Source: JALEFZ01 sp039817415 (lineage in GTDB: Bacteria > Bacteroidota > Bacteroidia > J057). From it: a stretch of DNA of 64,000 nt. The notes under the pieces were generated by a model. The model did not search any database. It was not told where the DNA came from and worked only from the letters and a program-made list of their open reading frames with translations. Positions 34,249 to 43,440 of this stretch are shown one piece after another. Positions within the stretch are counted from its first letter, which is position 1. Each line of letters starts with the position of its first letter. The position numbers and the translations under genes were made by a program. The DNA lies in contig JBCBVV010000015.1 of assembly GCA_039817415.1 (NCBI GenBank), forward strand, positions 71,905 through 135,904, given 5' to 3'.

Positions 34249-35340
34249 TTAATCCTTTGTTCCCATAGCAAACAACATCTTTCCATGGTCTACTAAGGCA
34301 TGTACAAAGGTAGGTTGTACATGATAGGGAAGGTTAAATTCCTTTGCAGTCTCCTTTACAATTTTTGCAATCCTTGGATAGTGGACATGGCAAATATTAG
34401 GGAAAAGGTGGTGCTCGATCTGGTAATTTAAGCCACCTACATACCAAGACATGATCTTGCTGTTGGGTGAGAAGTTACAAGTCGTCTGAAGCTGGTGAAC
34501 AGCCCAGTTGTTTTCGATCTTATTTTCTTCAGTAGGAACAGGGAATTCGCATTCTGGCATAACATGAGCCAATTGGAAAACACAAGCCAGAATTAATCCA
34601 GCAAGGAACTGCATGGCAAGAAAACCTAGCACAGTAAACCACCATGAGAATGGAGAAAACATCAAGGGAATACCTAGTGTAACACTGTAGTACAAGATTT
34701 TCTGAAGGACAGCTTTTGTAATCAGAGAATTATACTTTTTCTCATCTTTTCCTAAAAGTCCTCTTTCTTTGAATTCCTTTAATTGGTTAAAGTCCTTCAT
34801 CGTAATCCAAGACATAGTCATCAAGCCGTATAGAAACCAAGCATAGAAAACCTGAAATCTATGCATCCAGTATCTTTTTTGGTTAGGCGAAAATCTCATC
34901 AAAACACCTGCATCAATATCGGTATCATGTCCATCGATATTGGTAAAGGTATGGTGAAGTCTGTTGTGCTGAATACGCCAAGTGGCTACAATGCCACCTA
35001 CCATGTTTAATACGTATCCCACAATGGTATTTACGGTATTGTTCTTAGAATAAGATCCATGAACGGCATCGTGCATAATGCTCATTCCAATACCAGCTAC
35101 TGCAAATCCCATTATGATCCACAATCCGAAGTATAGCCAAGGGTTGGTCACCAAGCCAAAAGCTACAAGGGAAAAAGGAACGAGGTACATCAGCATCAAT
35201 ACGACCGTTTTAAGGACCATAGTGGAGTTTCCATAAGTGGAAATTCCATTTTCCTTAAAATGGTTCTTTACACGCGATCGAAGGACTGATATAAAGTCCT
35301 TGTTGATCGTTCTTGAAAATCTAACTGGAGTATATTGCAT
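34249..35340 (-). CDS. membrane fatty-acid (acyl-lipid/acyl-CoA) desaturase
   Basis: 363 residues with the three histidine boxes of front-end/acyl-lipid desaturases: HDAVHGS (90-96), HNRLHH (125-130) and QIEHH (307-311). Four main membrane segments surround them. The 'QIEHHLFP' form with an initial Gln is typical of the front-end (delta-5/delta-6-like) and linoleoyl-CoA desaturase-like group, although the N-terminal cytochrome b5 domain of eukaryotic members is absent. It introduces a double bond into membrane acyl chains, which may serve membrane fluidity. Regiospecificity is not predictable. A 218-bp upstream gap separates it from the EcsC gene. Confidence 0.93.
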   Translation of the reverse strand: MQYTPVRFSRTINKDFISVLRSRVKNHFKENGISTYGNSTMVLKTVVLMLMYLVPFSLVAFGLVTNPWLYFGLWIIMGFAVAGIGMSIMHDAVHGSYSKNNTVNTIVGYVLNMVGGIVATWRIQHNRLHHTFTNIDGHDTDIDAGVLMRFSPNQKRYWMHRFQVFYAWFLYGLMTMSWITMKDFNQLKEFKERGLLGKDEKKYNSLITKAVLQKILYYSVTLGIPLMFSPFSWWFTVLGFLAMQFLAGLILACVFQLAHVMPECEFPVPTEENKIENNWAVHQLQTTCNFSPNSKIMSWYVGGLNYQIEHHLFPNICHVHYPRIAKIVKETAKEFNLPYHVQPTFVHALVDHGKMLFAMGTKD

Positions 35341-35558
35341 CGGTCAAAAATGTTAAACCATAAGTATACAGATAAGGATTCCTTCATCAAAAGATTTAAG
35401 GTAGAAAAGACACATTTTCTTGACCTCAAATACAATAATTATATAAGGAAACCTCTATAAGTAAAAAATGGTCATAAATGTTTCGGTAAGAATTCCGAAA
35501 ATCGATACAATTTTTTGACAAGAAAATAGCTAAATAAAGACTATTCGAATTTGCCGAC

Positions 35559-36473
35559 TTAGTCAATCTCTATTTTTATGGTCTTTTTCCTACCCTTTTT
35601 ATCTAGCAGGAATCTTTCTCTATACAACATATAGGCAGCATTCCCTACATCTTTGATGTATACGTAGTTGAAGCCTCCACTAAAGACTGCACCAAGACCT
35701 GGCACAAGACCAACAGCCTTTCTTGTAATGGTTCTTTCTACAATTTCCTTAATGATCATTCTTGAAATAAAGGAAGTAGCATTCTTTCCAAGCTGTTTGG
35801 TTGTAAAATCTCCAGCTACATCTTTGTAACTATCGGTATGTCTTCCAGCCTCAAAATCCTTTAGTTCTCCAAGGGCCTTTTGTTTCTGCACCTTATCTGA
35901 AGAGGTTGCCACCTTGAATACGCGCATCATGTATTCCATTTCATGCGCTTTTTCTAAGGCATCTAGGCTTGGGTCATGTGGGTCAAAGCCGTAGCAAAGG
36001 GCTACCTGATTGATAGTTCGTAGAGAAAATGTGAATAGGGTAGGTAGGTCTGCCAAAAGTGCTGCCCATCCCGCAACAGGACCTGCAAGACTGGCCAATC
36101 CAGAACCAATACCACTTGCAGTGGCCATCCGTGTATTTCCTTCTATCAGGCCTTCCGCCACATGGTCAAGATCATGGATAGAAGCCTTTTTTAGATCACC
36201 GATGGTTTTCGCCTCTATTTCGAACTCTTTCGTGGCTGTTAGGATATCTTGGTTGCTGACAGTCCACTTGGATACATCCTGAAGCCTATCAAGAATGGAT
36301 TCAACCACTCCTCCTACACTGGCTTTTACATCTTCTGGTGTAAGCTTCTCGGTGAGCCAACTGATAGGTTTACTTACAAAATCTGTGGATTTGTTGAGAA
36401 AGGACGGATTATCCGCCTTCCACTTGGCGATTTGATCGAGAATCTTACTTTCTGAAGAATTTAATTTAGCCAT
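35559..36473 (-). CDS. EcsC family protein
   Basis: 304 residues of the EcsC family, named after a protein encoded with a Bacillus ABC transporter but without an established activity. Family features: 'GNTRMATASGIGSGLASLAGPVAGWAALLADLPTLF' region (about 114-149), 'CYGFDPHDP' and a glycine-rich end segment 'GLVPGLGAVFSGGFNYVYI'. Two amphipathic or hydrophobic helical stretches could associate with membranes. Divergent from the cystathionine gamma-synthase-like gene. Confidence 0.88.
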   Translation of the reverse strand: MAKLNSSESKILDQIAKWKADNPSFLNKSTDFVSKPISWLTEKLTPEDVKASVGGVVESILDRLQDVSKWTVSNQDILTATKEFEIEAKTIGDLKKASIHDLDHVAEGLIEGNTRMATASGIGSGLASLAGPVAGWAALLADLPTLFTFSLRTINQVALCYGFDPHDPSLDALEKAHEMEYMMRVFKVATSSDKVQKQKALGELKDFEAGRHTDSYKDVAGDFTTKQLGKNATSFISRMIIKEIVERTITRKAVGLVPGLGAVFSGGFNYVYIKDVGNAAYMLYRERFLLDKKGRKKTIKIEID

Positions 36474-36554
36474 GACGCTTAAGATTAGGTCAATTGTTCT
36501 TTATTTTACTTTCAATTTATCTATTTGGTTATAGATTCAACTGAAAATTTTCAT

Positions 36555-37715
36555 ATGAAATTTGGTACAAAAGCCGTTCACGCAGGAGTAGAGCCCGATC
36601 CAACTACAGGGGCGATCATGACGCCTATTTATCAAACCAGTACATATGTACAGGCAGCTCCAGGTGATCATAAAGGTTACGAATATGCTCGTACCCAAAA
36701 CCCAACTCGTTCTGCGCTAGAATCTTCTCTTGCAGCATTGGAAAATGGACGTTTTGCTTCAGCATTTGGTTCAGGTATGGCAGCAGTAGATGCCATCATG
36801 AAAACCCTGAGACCTGGCGATGAAGTAATTTCCACCAATGATTTGTACGGAGGAAGTTACAGAATCTTCACTAAAGTATTCGAGCCTTACGGTATTCGTT
36901 TCCACTTTACGGACCTTTCCAATCTGGAAAATTTGCCGGCCTTAATCAACGAAAACACCAAAATGTTGTGGTTGGAAACCCCAACCAATCCGTTGATTCG
37001 GATCATTGACGTCCAAGAAGCCGCCAATATTGCAAAGCAGCATGGGATTAAAGTAGTCGTGGACAATACCTTTGCTTCTCCCTATCTTCAAAATCCTTTG
37101 GAGTTAGGAGCGGATATGGTCCTTCATTCAATCACAAAGTATATTGGAGGGCACTCTGATGTTGTGATGGGTTGTGTAATTACAAATGATGAAGAGACGC
37201 ATGAAAAGCTTCGTTTCATTCAGAATTCAGTAGGAGCCGTTCCGGGGCCACAGGATTGTTTCCTCGTATTGAGAGGAATCAAGACCCTTCATTTGAGGAT
37301 GAGGGCTCATTGTGCGAATGGTGCAGCTGTAGCCCGTTTTTTGAAAGACCATCCTAAGGTATCCAAGGTATACTGGCCAGGTTTCGAAGATGCTGAAGGG
37401 CATGAAATTGCCAAGAAGCAGATGAGAGACTTTGGCGGAATGTTGTCCTTTACTTTGAAAGGAGACCGAATGGAAGATGCACTTAAATTGCTGAGTGGGA
37501 CCCATATTTTCTCCTTAGCAGAAAGCCTAGGTGGAGTGGAATCTTTGATTGGTCATCCTGCAAGTATGACTCATGCCTCTATTCCTGTTGAGGAAAGGAA
37601 AAAATCAGGCCTAAGTGATACCCTTATCAGGTTGTCAGTCGGAATTGAGGAAATCGAAGATATCATCGAAGACCTTGAAAAGGCCTTAGCTACCGTCGGA
37701 GTAGTTACGGTATAA
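36555..37715 (+). CDS. cystathionine gamma-synthase/gamma-lyase family enzyme
   Basis: 386 residues from ATG 36555; a TTG 30 bases upstream is in frame but adds nothing conserved. PLP-dependent trans-sulfuration enzyme of the Cys/Met metabolism family. PLP Lys195 lies in 'HSITKYIGGHSD'. Other family marks are 'YEYARTQNPTR' (42-52), 'FGSGMAAVDA', 'DLYGGSYR', 'ETPTNP' and the C-terminal 'SLGGVESLIGHPASMTHASIP'. Synthase (metB) and lyase (mccB/cth) activity are hard to separate by sequence, and no neighbouring methionine genes decide it. Single gene. Confidence 0.93.
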   Translation: MKFGTKAVHAGVEPDPTTGAIMTPIYQTSTYVQAAPGDHKGYEYARTQNPTRSALESSLAALENGRFASAFGSGMAAVDAIMKTLRPGDEVISTNDLYGGSYRIFTKVFEPYGIRFHFTDLSNLENLPALINENTKMLWLETPTNPLIRIIDVQEAANIAKQHGIKVVVDNTFASPYLQNPLELGADMVLHSITKYIGGHSDVVMGCVITNDEETHEKLRFIQNSVGAVPGPQDCFLVLRGIKTLHLRMRAHCANGAAVARFLKDHPKVSKVYWPGFEDAEGHEIAKKQMRDFGGMLSFTLKGDRMEDALKLLSGTHIFSLAESLGGVESLIGHPASMTHASIPVEERKKSGLSDTLIRLSVGIEEIEDIIEDLEKALATVGVVTV

Positions 37716-38107
37716 TTTTATTCCCTTATCCTGTTGAAAATGAACAGACTGAACTAGAGAATTTTCAAAAATTTCCTCAAAATTTCTGAATATTTCGGAT
37801 CGAAATAGCTGATCGTTATAATAGCCTGTAAATCACCTGTATATGGTCTTTTACAGGCTAAATTTATACAGGCTATTTTACCAATCAATGTCTCTTTTTT
37901 TCCATTCACACTTGAAGGCTCTAATTGTAGCACCATTATTGCTTTATATGCAAACACAAACACCCAGACCTGATATCGTAAGGGATAATCATTAGAGATA
38001 CAGATGTTCAAGTGGTGTGGAGAGGGGCGTTTAATCGAACAGAACATTCTTCAAACTCTCCATTAGCATGTATTTAGCTTTCCCTTACAGAGGAGACGGA
38101 AGTTCTT
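37716..38107. other. 392-bp intergenic region with alternating CCTGTA arms
   Basis: No gene is supported here. The notable content is the set of interleaved inverted repeats at 37820-37877, listed separately. A purine-rich 'gaggagacggaag' lies just before the downstream frame at 38108. Confidence 0.55.
37820..37877. repeat. interleaved inverted repeats (A-B-A'-B' order)
   Basis: Four arms built on CCTGTA/TACAGG: A 37822-37832, B 37836-37843, A' 37850-37860, B' 37865-37872. A pairs with A' over 11 bp, B pairs with B' over 8 bp, and A (37820-37830) can also pair with the B' arm (37867-37877). The crossed order is that of a pseudoknot, or of two overlapping protein-binding dyads. Confidence 0.55.
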
Positions 38108-40738
38108 TTGGCATTTCCAGTAAATACCAGTTACCCAACAAACTACCAATCTATCATGATCAGCCTCGATAACATGCTTTGTTTCATATTTACCAAAAAG
38201 AGGTTTTTGGCAGGGGTGCAAAAACCTGAACAAAAACTTCAAATGCTTACCCTAAACGGACAGTGGTTCCTTAATTATGAGGGGAAGTCAATTCCACAGG
38301 TTCTGGAAAACAACTGGCAAGAGATCATTCAATCTTACTCCCATTATCATGGAGGAGATGAAGAGGTGAAGCTATCCCTTTCTTTCCCAGCTTCAATGGA
38401 TCCAGCCGTTAGAGATAGTATTCACGAAACCATTGCACGACTTGGTGGAGGAAAATATCAAGTCTTCTTTGAAGATAATTTGGCCTTGTCCTTTATTCAC
38501 GGATTGATTGAAAGAGGGGAAATCGAAGGAACAAGAACCATTACATTAGAAGCTTTAGATGACTATCTAAACATCTGGAAAATCGACATCAACCAATCCG
38601 ACGAAGAAGCAATTGGGAGAGATGCCCTAATGGCTAGAGAAAACGTCCAGGTAGAATTGGTAAAAGGTGTCGGACCTTCCGCAGGTAGAAGCCACTTGAT
38701 GAGCGAATTGATCAAAGAATTTCAAGCTTCAGGTTTCTCCCTCAATCTCGATAGCCAAACAGAGCTAGCCCATCAGTTGATGGCACCCAATGAGAACTAC
38801 ACTTTCTCGATTACCCAGAAATCTGCTACATCTGAAGTAACGGGAACAGCAAAATTTGACAGAGATAGATTCCAAGAACTCTTTACCATCAATAGAGACA
38901 GACTGGGTCATTATATATCAGGAGACAAACTTCGAGAAGAAGATGTCAAGCATGTATTTTTAATGGGAGGTTTCTTCCAGCATGAAATCATGTCTCATTA
39001 CCTGAAAAACGACTTGAACATAGGTTCTGAGCTTGTAGAGATTCCCTACTACGAAGAAAAGCTGGAATATGAAACCATTATGCGTGGACTGTTCATCCGT
39101 ACAGAGCTTGTTTTACAGGCAGAGATGAAAAGAATGGAGCATGAGGCAGAGGAAGCAAGAAGAAAAGAGGAAGAAGAGCGCAAAAAAGAAATGGTGAAGG
39201 CTGAATTGGAAGCCAAAGATGCCAGAGAGTCCCTGTTCAGCGAAATCAAACGTACCTGTATTAACCCTGCAGACCAGGAGCAGTATGAGCAAATGTTCAT
39301 CCCTAGAGGTGAGCAATTGGGGATTCCTGATGTCGTCATCAAATGGAACATCGGAGAGATTCTAAGTAAAATCTCTCTGACCGAGACGGCTCAGAATATC
39401 GGTATCATGGAGCAGAATGCTATGGCAACTCCCTCGCCAATTGTTGAGGAGAAAATAGAGGAAGAGGAAGTCCAACCAGAAATGGAACCTCAAGTTGAAG
39501 CTTTCCAAGAAGCTGAGCCAGCGTTTACCTCACCTGTTGTTGAGGTAGAAGAAATCCAAGAAGAAATTCAAGAGGAACCTCAAGCCATAGAGGAGGTACT
39601 TGAAGAAGTTCAGGAAGAAATTGTAGAAGCAGTTGTAGAGGAGGAAACTCCCTTAGAGGAAGAGATCATAGTTGAAGAGGAAACTCAACAGGAAGAACCA
39701 ATAGCTGAGGTGGAAGAAGAGAGTGTCGAAGAGGAGACTTCTCAGGTGGAGGAAGAGCAAAATGAAGAAGCGGATTTTATTGATCGTATTCTTCAGGGAA
39801 CTGAAATCGAGGAGTCTGCTGAGTTTGAAGTAGAAGAAAAGGTTGAGGAACCTGTTGCAGAAGCTACTATTCACCAAAATGGTTCTTCATCTCAGTTCGA
39901 ACCTGAGCATACAGGAGAAACTCCAATTGCCGAAGAGGAAGCTATTTCGCAAAATGGCCACGTGGAGGAAGAGTCCCTTCAGGAAGAAAAAGAAGAAAAG
40001 CAGGAGGAATCTGAGCCTATATTTGTTCTCTCCCCTACAGAAAGAACGGACACTGGTTCTTCAAATGGGCAATCCCAACCTGAATCCAGCCCCATTATTA
40101 CGCTCAAAAAAGAACCTTCTCCCAATGGAGATAAAGGTAAGTCTAAAAAGGCGCGCTTTAGCTTGGGAGATATCTTCTCACTAAAGTCAGATTTACTTGA
40201 TGATGAATTCATCACAAAAGTAGTATCCTACAAATCCTCTTCTGATTTACTGACCCTTAGGTTGTTGAAGAAGGATGTAGAAGCCTTGAGTCCAGAGAAA
40301 TTAGGTGACTTCAAGAAGCTTCATCAAAAGGAAAGCGCCTATTACGGTCAGGTTAGTGAAATCTCCGAATCCAAAGAAGGACTTTACTTTTACCGTCCCT
40401 ATATCGAGAGAAATTCGCTCAAAAATTACCTGATTCGCAATGGCTTTACCAAAAAGGAAAGAGTAGAAGACTTGTCTAGTAATGAGTTGAAATTTATTCT
40501 CATGGTATTCAAGGAAGTGAGATCACTTTCTCAGATGCACGCTAAGCTAGATGAAAACAATATCATTGTAACGGAGAAGAGAAAGTGGAGCCTTTCCAAA
40601 ACAGTTGAGATCGCTTTTGTTGGTTTCAGTTCTTCTGATGTAACGAACAATGAAATGGTGGAAGCCACACATCAGGCCTTTAGTCGTGTGATGGGGGAGA
40701 CATTCTACGCAGATTTTAGAAGAAAATTCCAGTTATAG
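38108..40738 (+). CDS. Hsp70-like / pseudokinase-like multidomain protein
   Basis: 876 residues if translation starts at TTG 38108, which has an 'aggag' about 13 bases upstream; ATG 38156 (codon 17) is the alternative. I do not recognise the full-length family. Parts seen: residues about 15-330 show a degenerate actin/Hsp70-type ATPase pattern ('VKGVGPSAGRSHLMSELIKEF' at 185-205, 'VKHVFLMGGFFQHEIMSHYL' at 280-299); a charged coiled coil at about 335-378; a Glu-rich low-complexity linker at about 444-665; and a C-terminal domain (about 680-876) resembling a protein kinase, where 'SQMHAKLDENNIIV' (808-821) sits where H-R-D-x-K-x-x-N would be. The catalytic Asp and Lys are absent, so a pseudokinase is likely. 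No signal peptide or membrane segment. Forms an operon with tonB, 27 bases downstream. Confidence 0.7.
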   Translation: MAFPVNTSYPTNYQSIMISLDNMLCFIFTKKRFLAGVQKPEQKLQMLTLNGQWFLNYEGKSIPQVLENNWQEIIQSYSHYHGGDEEVKLSLSFPASMDPAVRDSIHETIARLGGGKYQVFFEDNLALSFIHGLIERGEIEGTRTITLEALDDYLNIWKIDINQSDEEAIGRDALMARENVQVELVKGVGPSAGRSHLMSELIKEFQASGFSLNLDSQTELAHQLMAPNENYTFSITQKSATSEVTGTAKFDRDRFQELFTINRDRLGHYISGDKLREEDVKHVFLMGGFFQHEIMSHYLKNDLNIGSELVEIPYYEEKLEYETIMRGLFIRTELVLQAEMKRMEHEAEEARRKEEEERKKEMVKAELEAKDARESLFSEIKRTCINPADQEQYEQMFIPRGEQLGIPDVVIKWNIGEILSKISLTETAQNIGIMEQNAMATPSPIVEEKIEEEEVQPEMEPQVEAFQEAEPAFTSPVVEVEEIQEEIQEEPQAIEEVLEEVQEEIVEAVVEEETPLEEEIIVEEETQQEEPIAEVEEESVEEETSQVEEEQNEEADFIDRILQGTEIEESAEFEVEEKVEEPVAEATIHQNGSSSQFEPEHTGETPIAEEEAISQNGHVEEESLQEEKEEKQEESEPIFVLSPTERTDTGSSNGQSQPESSPIITLKKEPSPNGDKGKSKKARFSLGDIFSLKSDLLDDEFITKVVSYKSSSDLLTLRLLKKDVEALSPEKLGDFKKLHQKESAYYGQVSEISESKEGLYFYRPYIERNSLKNYLIRNGFTKKERVEDLSSNELKFILMVFKEVRSLSQMHAKLDENNIIVTEKRKWSLSKTVEIAFVGFSSSDVTNNEMVEATHQAFSRVMGETFYADFRRKFQL

Positions 40739-40765
40739 AATAAAATTTAATAGGGAGCATACGCA

Positions 40766-41527
40766 GTGAAAGCTTTACCGCCACCAAAGGAAGACCTGGT
40801 TGATTTTATCAACCGGAAAGAGAGCAAAGAGCGTCAAAGGAGGATCATTACCGCCTTTGTAGGAATCTTTGTTGTGTCTACCCTTTCCATCATTGTGGCA
40901 GTAAAGTACCTTGATATTCAACAGGGCCCGCCCCTACCTGAAATTCGGACCTATCAATTAGAAGAATTGACAAGGTCTCAGGTAGCAAGCCTTTTCAAAG
41001 AAGATCCTCGCCCTATTTTGTTAGAGGACAAAACGCTTGGAAGGGTAGATACCATTCGAAATGAGCGGGAATACATGCTGGTATTAGCCTCTATCCATGA
41101 TGAAACTCTTAGTCTGAATAACAATGGGACACTAGAAGTCCAGGAGACCTCAGACTTGGAAAGCATGAACTTCAGAGACAGCGTGAGGAGAAGGGACATA
41201 GACGAATTTTCTGAACCCTTCACCGAAGCAGATGTTATGCCTGAGTTTCCTGGAGGCGAACCTGCTTTATACAGGTTTCTTTCAGGTCAGATTAGATATC
41301 CCGAAGATGCTCTTCGTAACAAGGTAGAGGGGAAGGTATTCGTACGTTTCGTGATTCAAGCCGACGGATCCCTGAAAGATCTCAAGATTGTTAAGGGGAT
41401 AGGACATGGCTGTGATGAGGAGGCTCTACGCGTGATCAGATTGATGCCTGCTTGGATTCCTGGGGAAATTGCGGGGCAAAAAGTACCTGTCTATTCTAGT
41501 CTCGCGGTAAACTTTAAATTTTTCTAG
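40766..41527 (+). CDS. TonB-like energy transducer
   Basis: 253 residues. Short cytoplasmic N-terminus rich in charged residues (1-24), one membrane segment at about 27-46 ('IITAFVGIFVVSTLSIIVAV'), periplasmic linker, and a TonB C-terminal domain at about 160-253 ('MPEFPGGEPALYRFLSGQIRYPEDA', 'GKVFVRFVIQADGSLKDLKIV', 'CDEEALRVIRLMPAWIPGE'). TonB couples the proton motive force to outer-membrane transporters. The N-terminus is longer before the membrane segment than usual, and ExbB/ExbD are not nearby. Starts at GTG 40766. Co-directional and close to the Hsp70-like/pseudokinase-like gene. Ends in a strong terminator. Confidence 0.88.
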   Translation: MKALPPPKEDLVDFINRKESKERQRRIITAFVGIFVVSTLSIIVAVKYLDIQQGPPLPEIRTYQLEELTRSQVASLFKEDPRPILLEDKTLGRVDTIRNEREYMLVLASIHDETLSLNNNGTLEVQETSDLESMNFRDSVRRRDIDEFSEPFTEADVMPEFPGGEPALYRFLSGQIRYPEDALRNKVEGKVFVRFVIQADGSLKDLKIVKGIGHGCDEEALRVIRLMPAWIPGEIAGQKVPVYSSLAVNFKFF

Positions 41528-41641
41528 AGACTGTTTTGGTTTCTCATGTTTAGTTTACCGGTAGGTTCTTGAAAGATACCTGTAAACAGGAAGTATAAAT
41601 CTTAAACTGTCTCAAAAAACGGATATTCTACCTAGAAATTG

Positions 41642-41675
41642 AAAAGGGATGATCTAGCAGGATCATCCCTTTTTT
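41642..41675. terminator. bidirectional intrinsic terminator
   Basis: Perfect 13-bp stem (41642-41654 with 41661-41673), 6-base loop, A run before and T run after. Lies between the convergent tonB gene and the duplicated-domain gene. Confidence 0.92.
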
Positions 41676-41685
41676 GATTTACCAA

Positions 41686-42480
41686 TTACCAGTCAGATCG
41701 ACTCCATACTTCGTCGACACCTAGCGGTTTTGCTCCTCTAAGGGCTTTTTCTTTGTGAATCCATTCATCACCTGCCTGTTTGCATTCAAACTGAAAAGCC
41801 TTTCCAACCTGGGTTGAGTCTGTGGAGAAGAACTCCAATTTCTCTTCGTATGCTTGATTGGCAAGGGTGTAGGTTCCACCCCCACATGAAATGAATTTCC
41901 CCTTTTTACTGTTGTATTCCACCCATTGAAAGCGTGTCCCAGAAAGGATTTTTAGCTTTTTGTGATGCTTCTTAAGCTTGAGCCTTTTGCCCGCGGCATC
42001 CACATTAAACTCTTGCTTCCAGGTCCCACTTAAATCGCTACCTGAGCCCTTGTCAACTCGTTGAAATATTTCATTGATAGGGGTACCATTTGTATTGCCC
42101 TGATGAACCCACTTATCGCCGTCTAACTTACAACTAAAGGTTACTGAAGTTCCAGCTAAGGCTGGGTCAATGGTGTGAAAATCAATGTTTTCCGTGTATT
42201 GGCCATTTGCATAAGAATAGGTTCCCCCTCCTGCACTAAAAAACTGTTGAGTTTCAGAATTGTAGAAGGCAAACATAAAATGACCATCTGAAAGAATCTT
42301 AACCATCTGAATGGCTAACTCATCATTTGAAACGCCATCTTTCTGAACCATGGTCCAAGCACCCCGCAAAGCTTGTTCGGATTCTGATGCAGGAGGTGGG
42401 TACTGGGGAGATAGAAAGGCGAACCCCATAAGAAGGGGAAGCATACACAGCAGTAGCTGTGTCGTGTACTTACTTAGCAT
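41686..42480 (-). CDS. secreted protein with two lipocalin-like repeats
   Basis: 264 residues. N-terminal signal peptide (about 1-24). Two homologous domains of about 110 residues: the first carries 'LRGAWTMVQKDG', 'FFSAGGGTYSYANGQYTENIDFHTID' and 'FSCKLDGDKWVHQG'; the second carries 'LSGTWKQEFNVD', 'FISCGGGTYTLANQAYEEKLEFFSTD' and 'FECKQAGDEWIHKE'. The G-x-W start of each and the antiparallel strand pattern suggest a small beta-barrel of lipocalin-like type. Ligand unknown. Such duplicated exported proteins are common in Bacteroidota. Stand-alone gene. Confidence 0.8.
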   Translation of the reverse strand: MLSKYTTQLLLCMLPLLMGFAFLSPQYPPPASESEQALRGAWTMVQKDGVSNDELAIQMVKILSDGHFMFAFYNSETQQFFSAGGGTYSYANGQYTENIDFHTIDPALAGTSVTFSCKLDGDKWVHQGNTNGTPINEIFQRVDKGSGSDLSGTWKQEFNVDAAGKRLKLKKHHKKLKILSGTRFQWVEYNSKKGKFISCGGGTYTLANQAYEEKLEFFSTDSTQVGKAFQFECKQAGDEWIHKEKALRGAKPLGVDEVWSRSDW

Positions 42481-42705
42481 AATTTGGAGAGTTTAATGTA
42501 GTAACAGACCTTATAAAAAATGTCAACTTGCGTTTCAGCTAAAGCTGAAGCTAGAACTCACCATTCAAAATTAGTTGCACATCCCTAGGGAGGGATTGTA
42601 GGTATTTGGTTATCAAGAATTTAACAAATCATTCAGAGAATGTCAATGTAGGGAGGAATGGACATATGAAAGGCTCGAATAGGCTTCTTTGCTCACCTTT
42701 AGCAC

Positions 42706-42739
42706 AAAAAAAGACCGATTCCAATTGGAACCAGTCTTT
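42706..42739 (-). terminator. probable intrinsic terminator of the small lipoprotein gene
   Basis: 13-bp stem with two mismatches (42710-42722 with 42727-42739), 4-base loop, T run on the minus strand from the As at 42706-42712. 26 bases after the stop codon. Confidence 0.7.
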
Positions 42740-42764
42740 ACTGACGCACAACACTATTTATGTT

Positions 42765-43199
42765 TTACTTCTTGGGGAAGGCTTTTTCGCTTTTGATATC
42801 AAGTTTTTCAGAGCTATTGGTAGCTTCGTCAAGCTCTTTGAAGATTTGATCAATTTCAAAGGCTCCCATTCCCTCACAATATCCATTCACATAGCTTTCT
42901 GTCTTTAGAACAAGGGTCAATTTATCTTGGTTGTTAAGAGATTGAGCGACTTCATCGAAGTTGAGGGCTTGAAATCTGCTTACGTCTTGTCCTAGACTTC
43001 CCGTTTCAAAATAATATCCACAGGTATTTTCATCATCTTCTATGAAGGCGGCTTTGATTTTTATTTGTTCAGATTCTTGAATAATGGCATGGAAATCATC
43101 AGAAGGCTGGGCGTCTGAGGAAGGAAGGACATTTTCAGTGGTACAAGCTGAAGAAGCAATCAATAGTGCGATTAGGCTAAGTGTGATGGAATTTTTCAT
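42765..43199 (-). CDS. small putative lipoprotein, function unknown
   Basis: 144 residues from ATG 43199. The frame reaches 24 codons further upstream, but the internal ATG begins a lipoprotein-like signal (MKNSITLSLIALLIASSAC), with Cys19 as the likely lipidated residue. The mature part is acidic and has two further cysteines ('NTCGYYFETG', 'NGYCEGMGAF') that could form a disulfide. No family is recognised. Monocistronic, with a terminator downstream; its 240-bp upstream gap is shared with the divergent gnd gene. Confidence 0.68.
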   Translation of the reverse strand: MKNSITLSLIALLIASSACTTENVLPSSDAQPSDDFHAIIQESEQIKIKAAFIEDDENTCGYYFETGSLGQDVSRFQALNFDEVAQSLNNQDKLTLVLKTESYVNGYCEGMGAFEIDQIFKELDEATNSSEKLDIKSEKAFPKK

Positions 43200-43440
43200 G
43201 ATGCGTAGATTATTCATAATAAGTTGCAGTACAATTAGATATACTGTTAAATGCAGGTGCGGATTTACCAATATGCACCAAGAATTGACCTAAAATGTGC
43301 AAGGAAGAAGGATCTCGGAAAAAGTATCCAATCTATCTCACGTCCCTATTTGGTCTTTTTAGGAAATATTTGTCATTTGTCGCATACCAAACAGTCGCAG
43401 GAAACTGCGCTTAGTTGCTTACCATCAAATAATCACTTTT

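Noticed and set aside
37754..38047. 97-codon minus-strand open frame between the trans-sulfuration gene and the Hsp70-like gene
   Set aside because: No recognisable protein features, and it covers the inverted repeats at 37820-37877.
39437..40100. GAA/GAG-rich stretch resembling a repeat array
   Set aside because: It is the Glu-rich linker of the Hsp70-like/pseudokinase-like protein, with no regular repeat unit or spacers; not a CRISPR or tandem DNA repeat.
42606..42908. 100-codon plus-strand open frame
   Set aside because: Runs through the terminator and antisense to the small lipoprotein gene, which has a proper signal and start.
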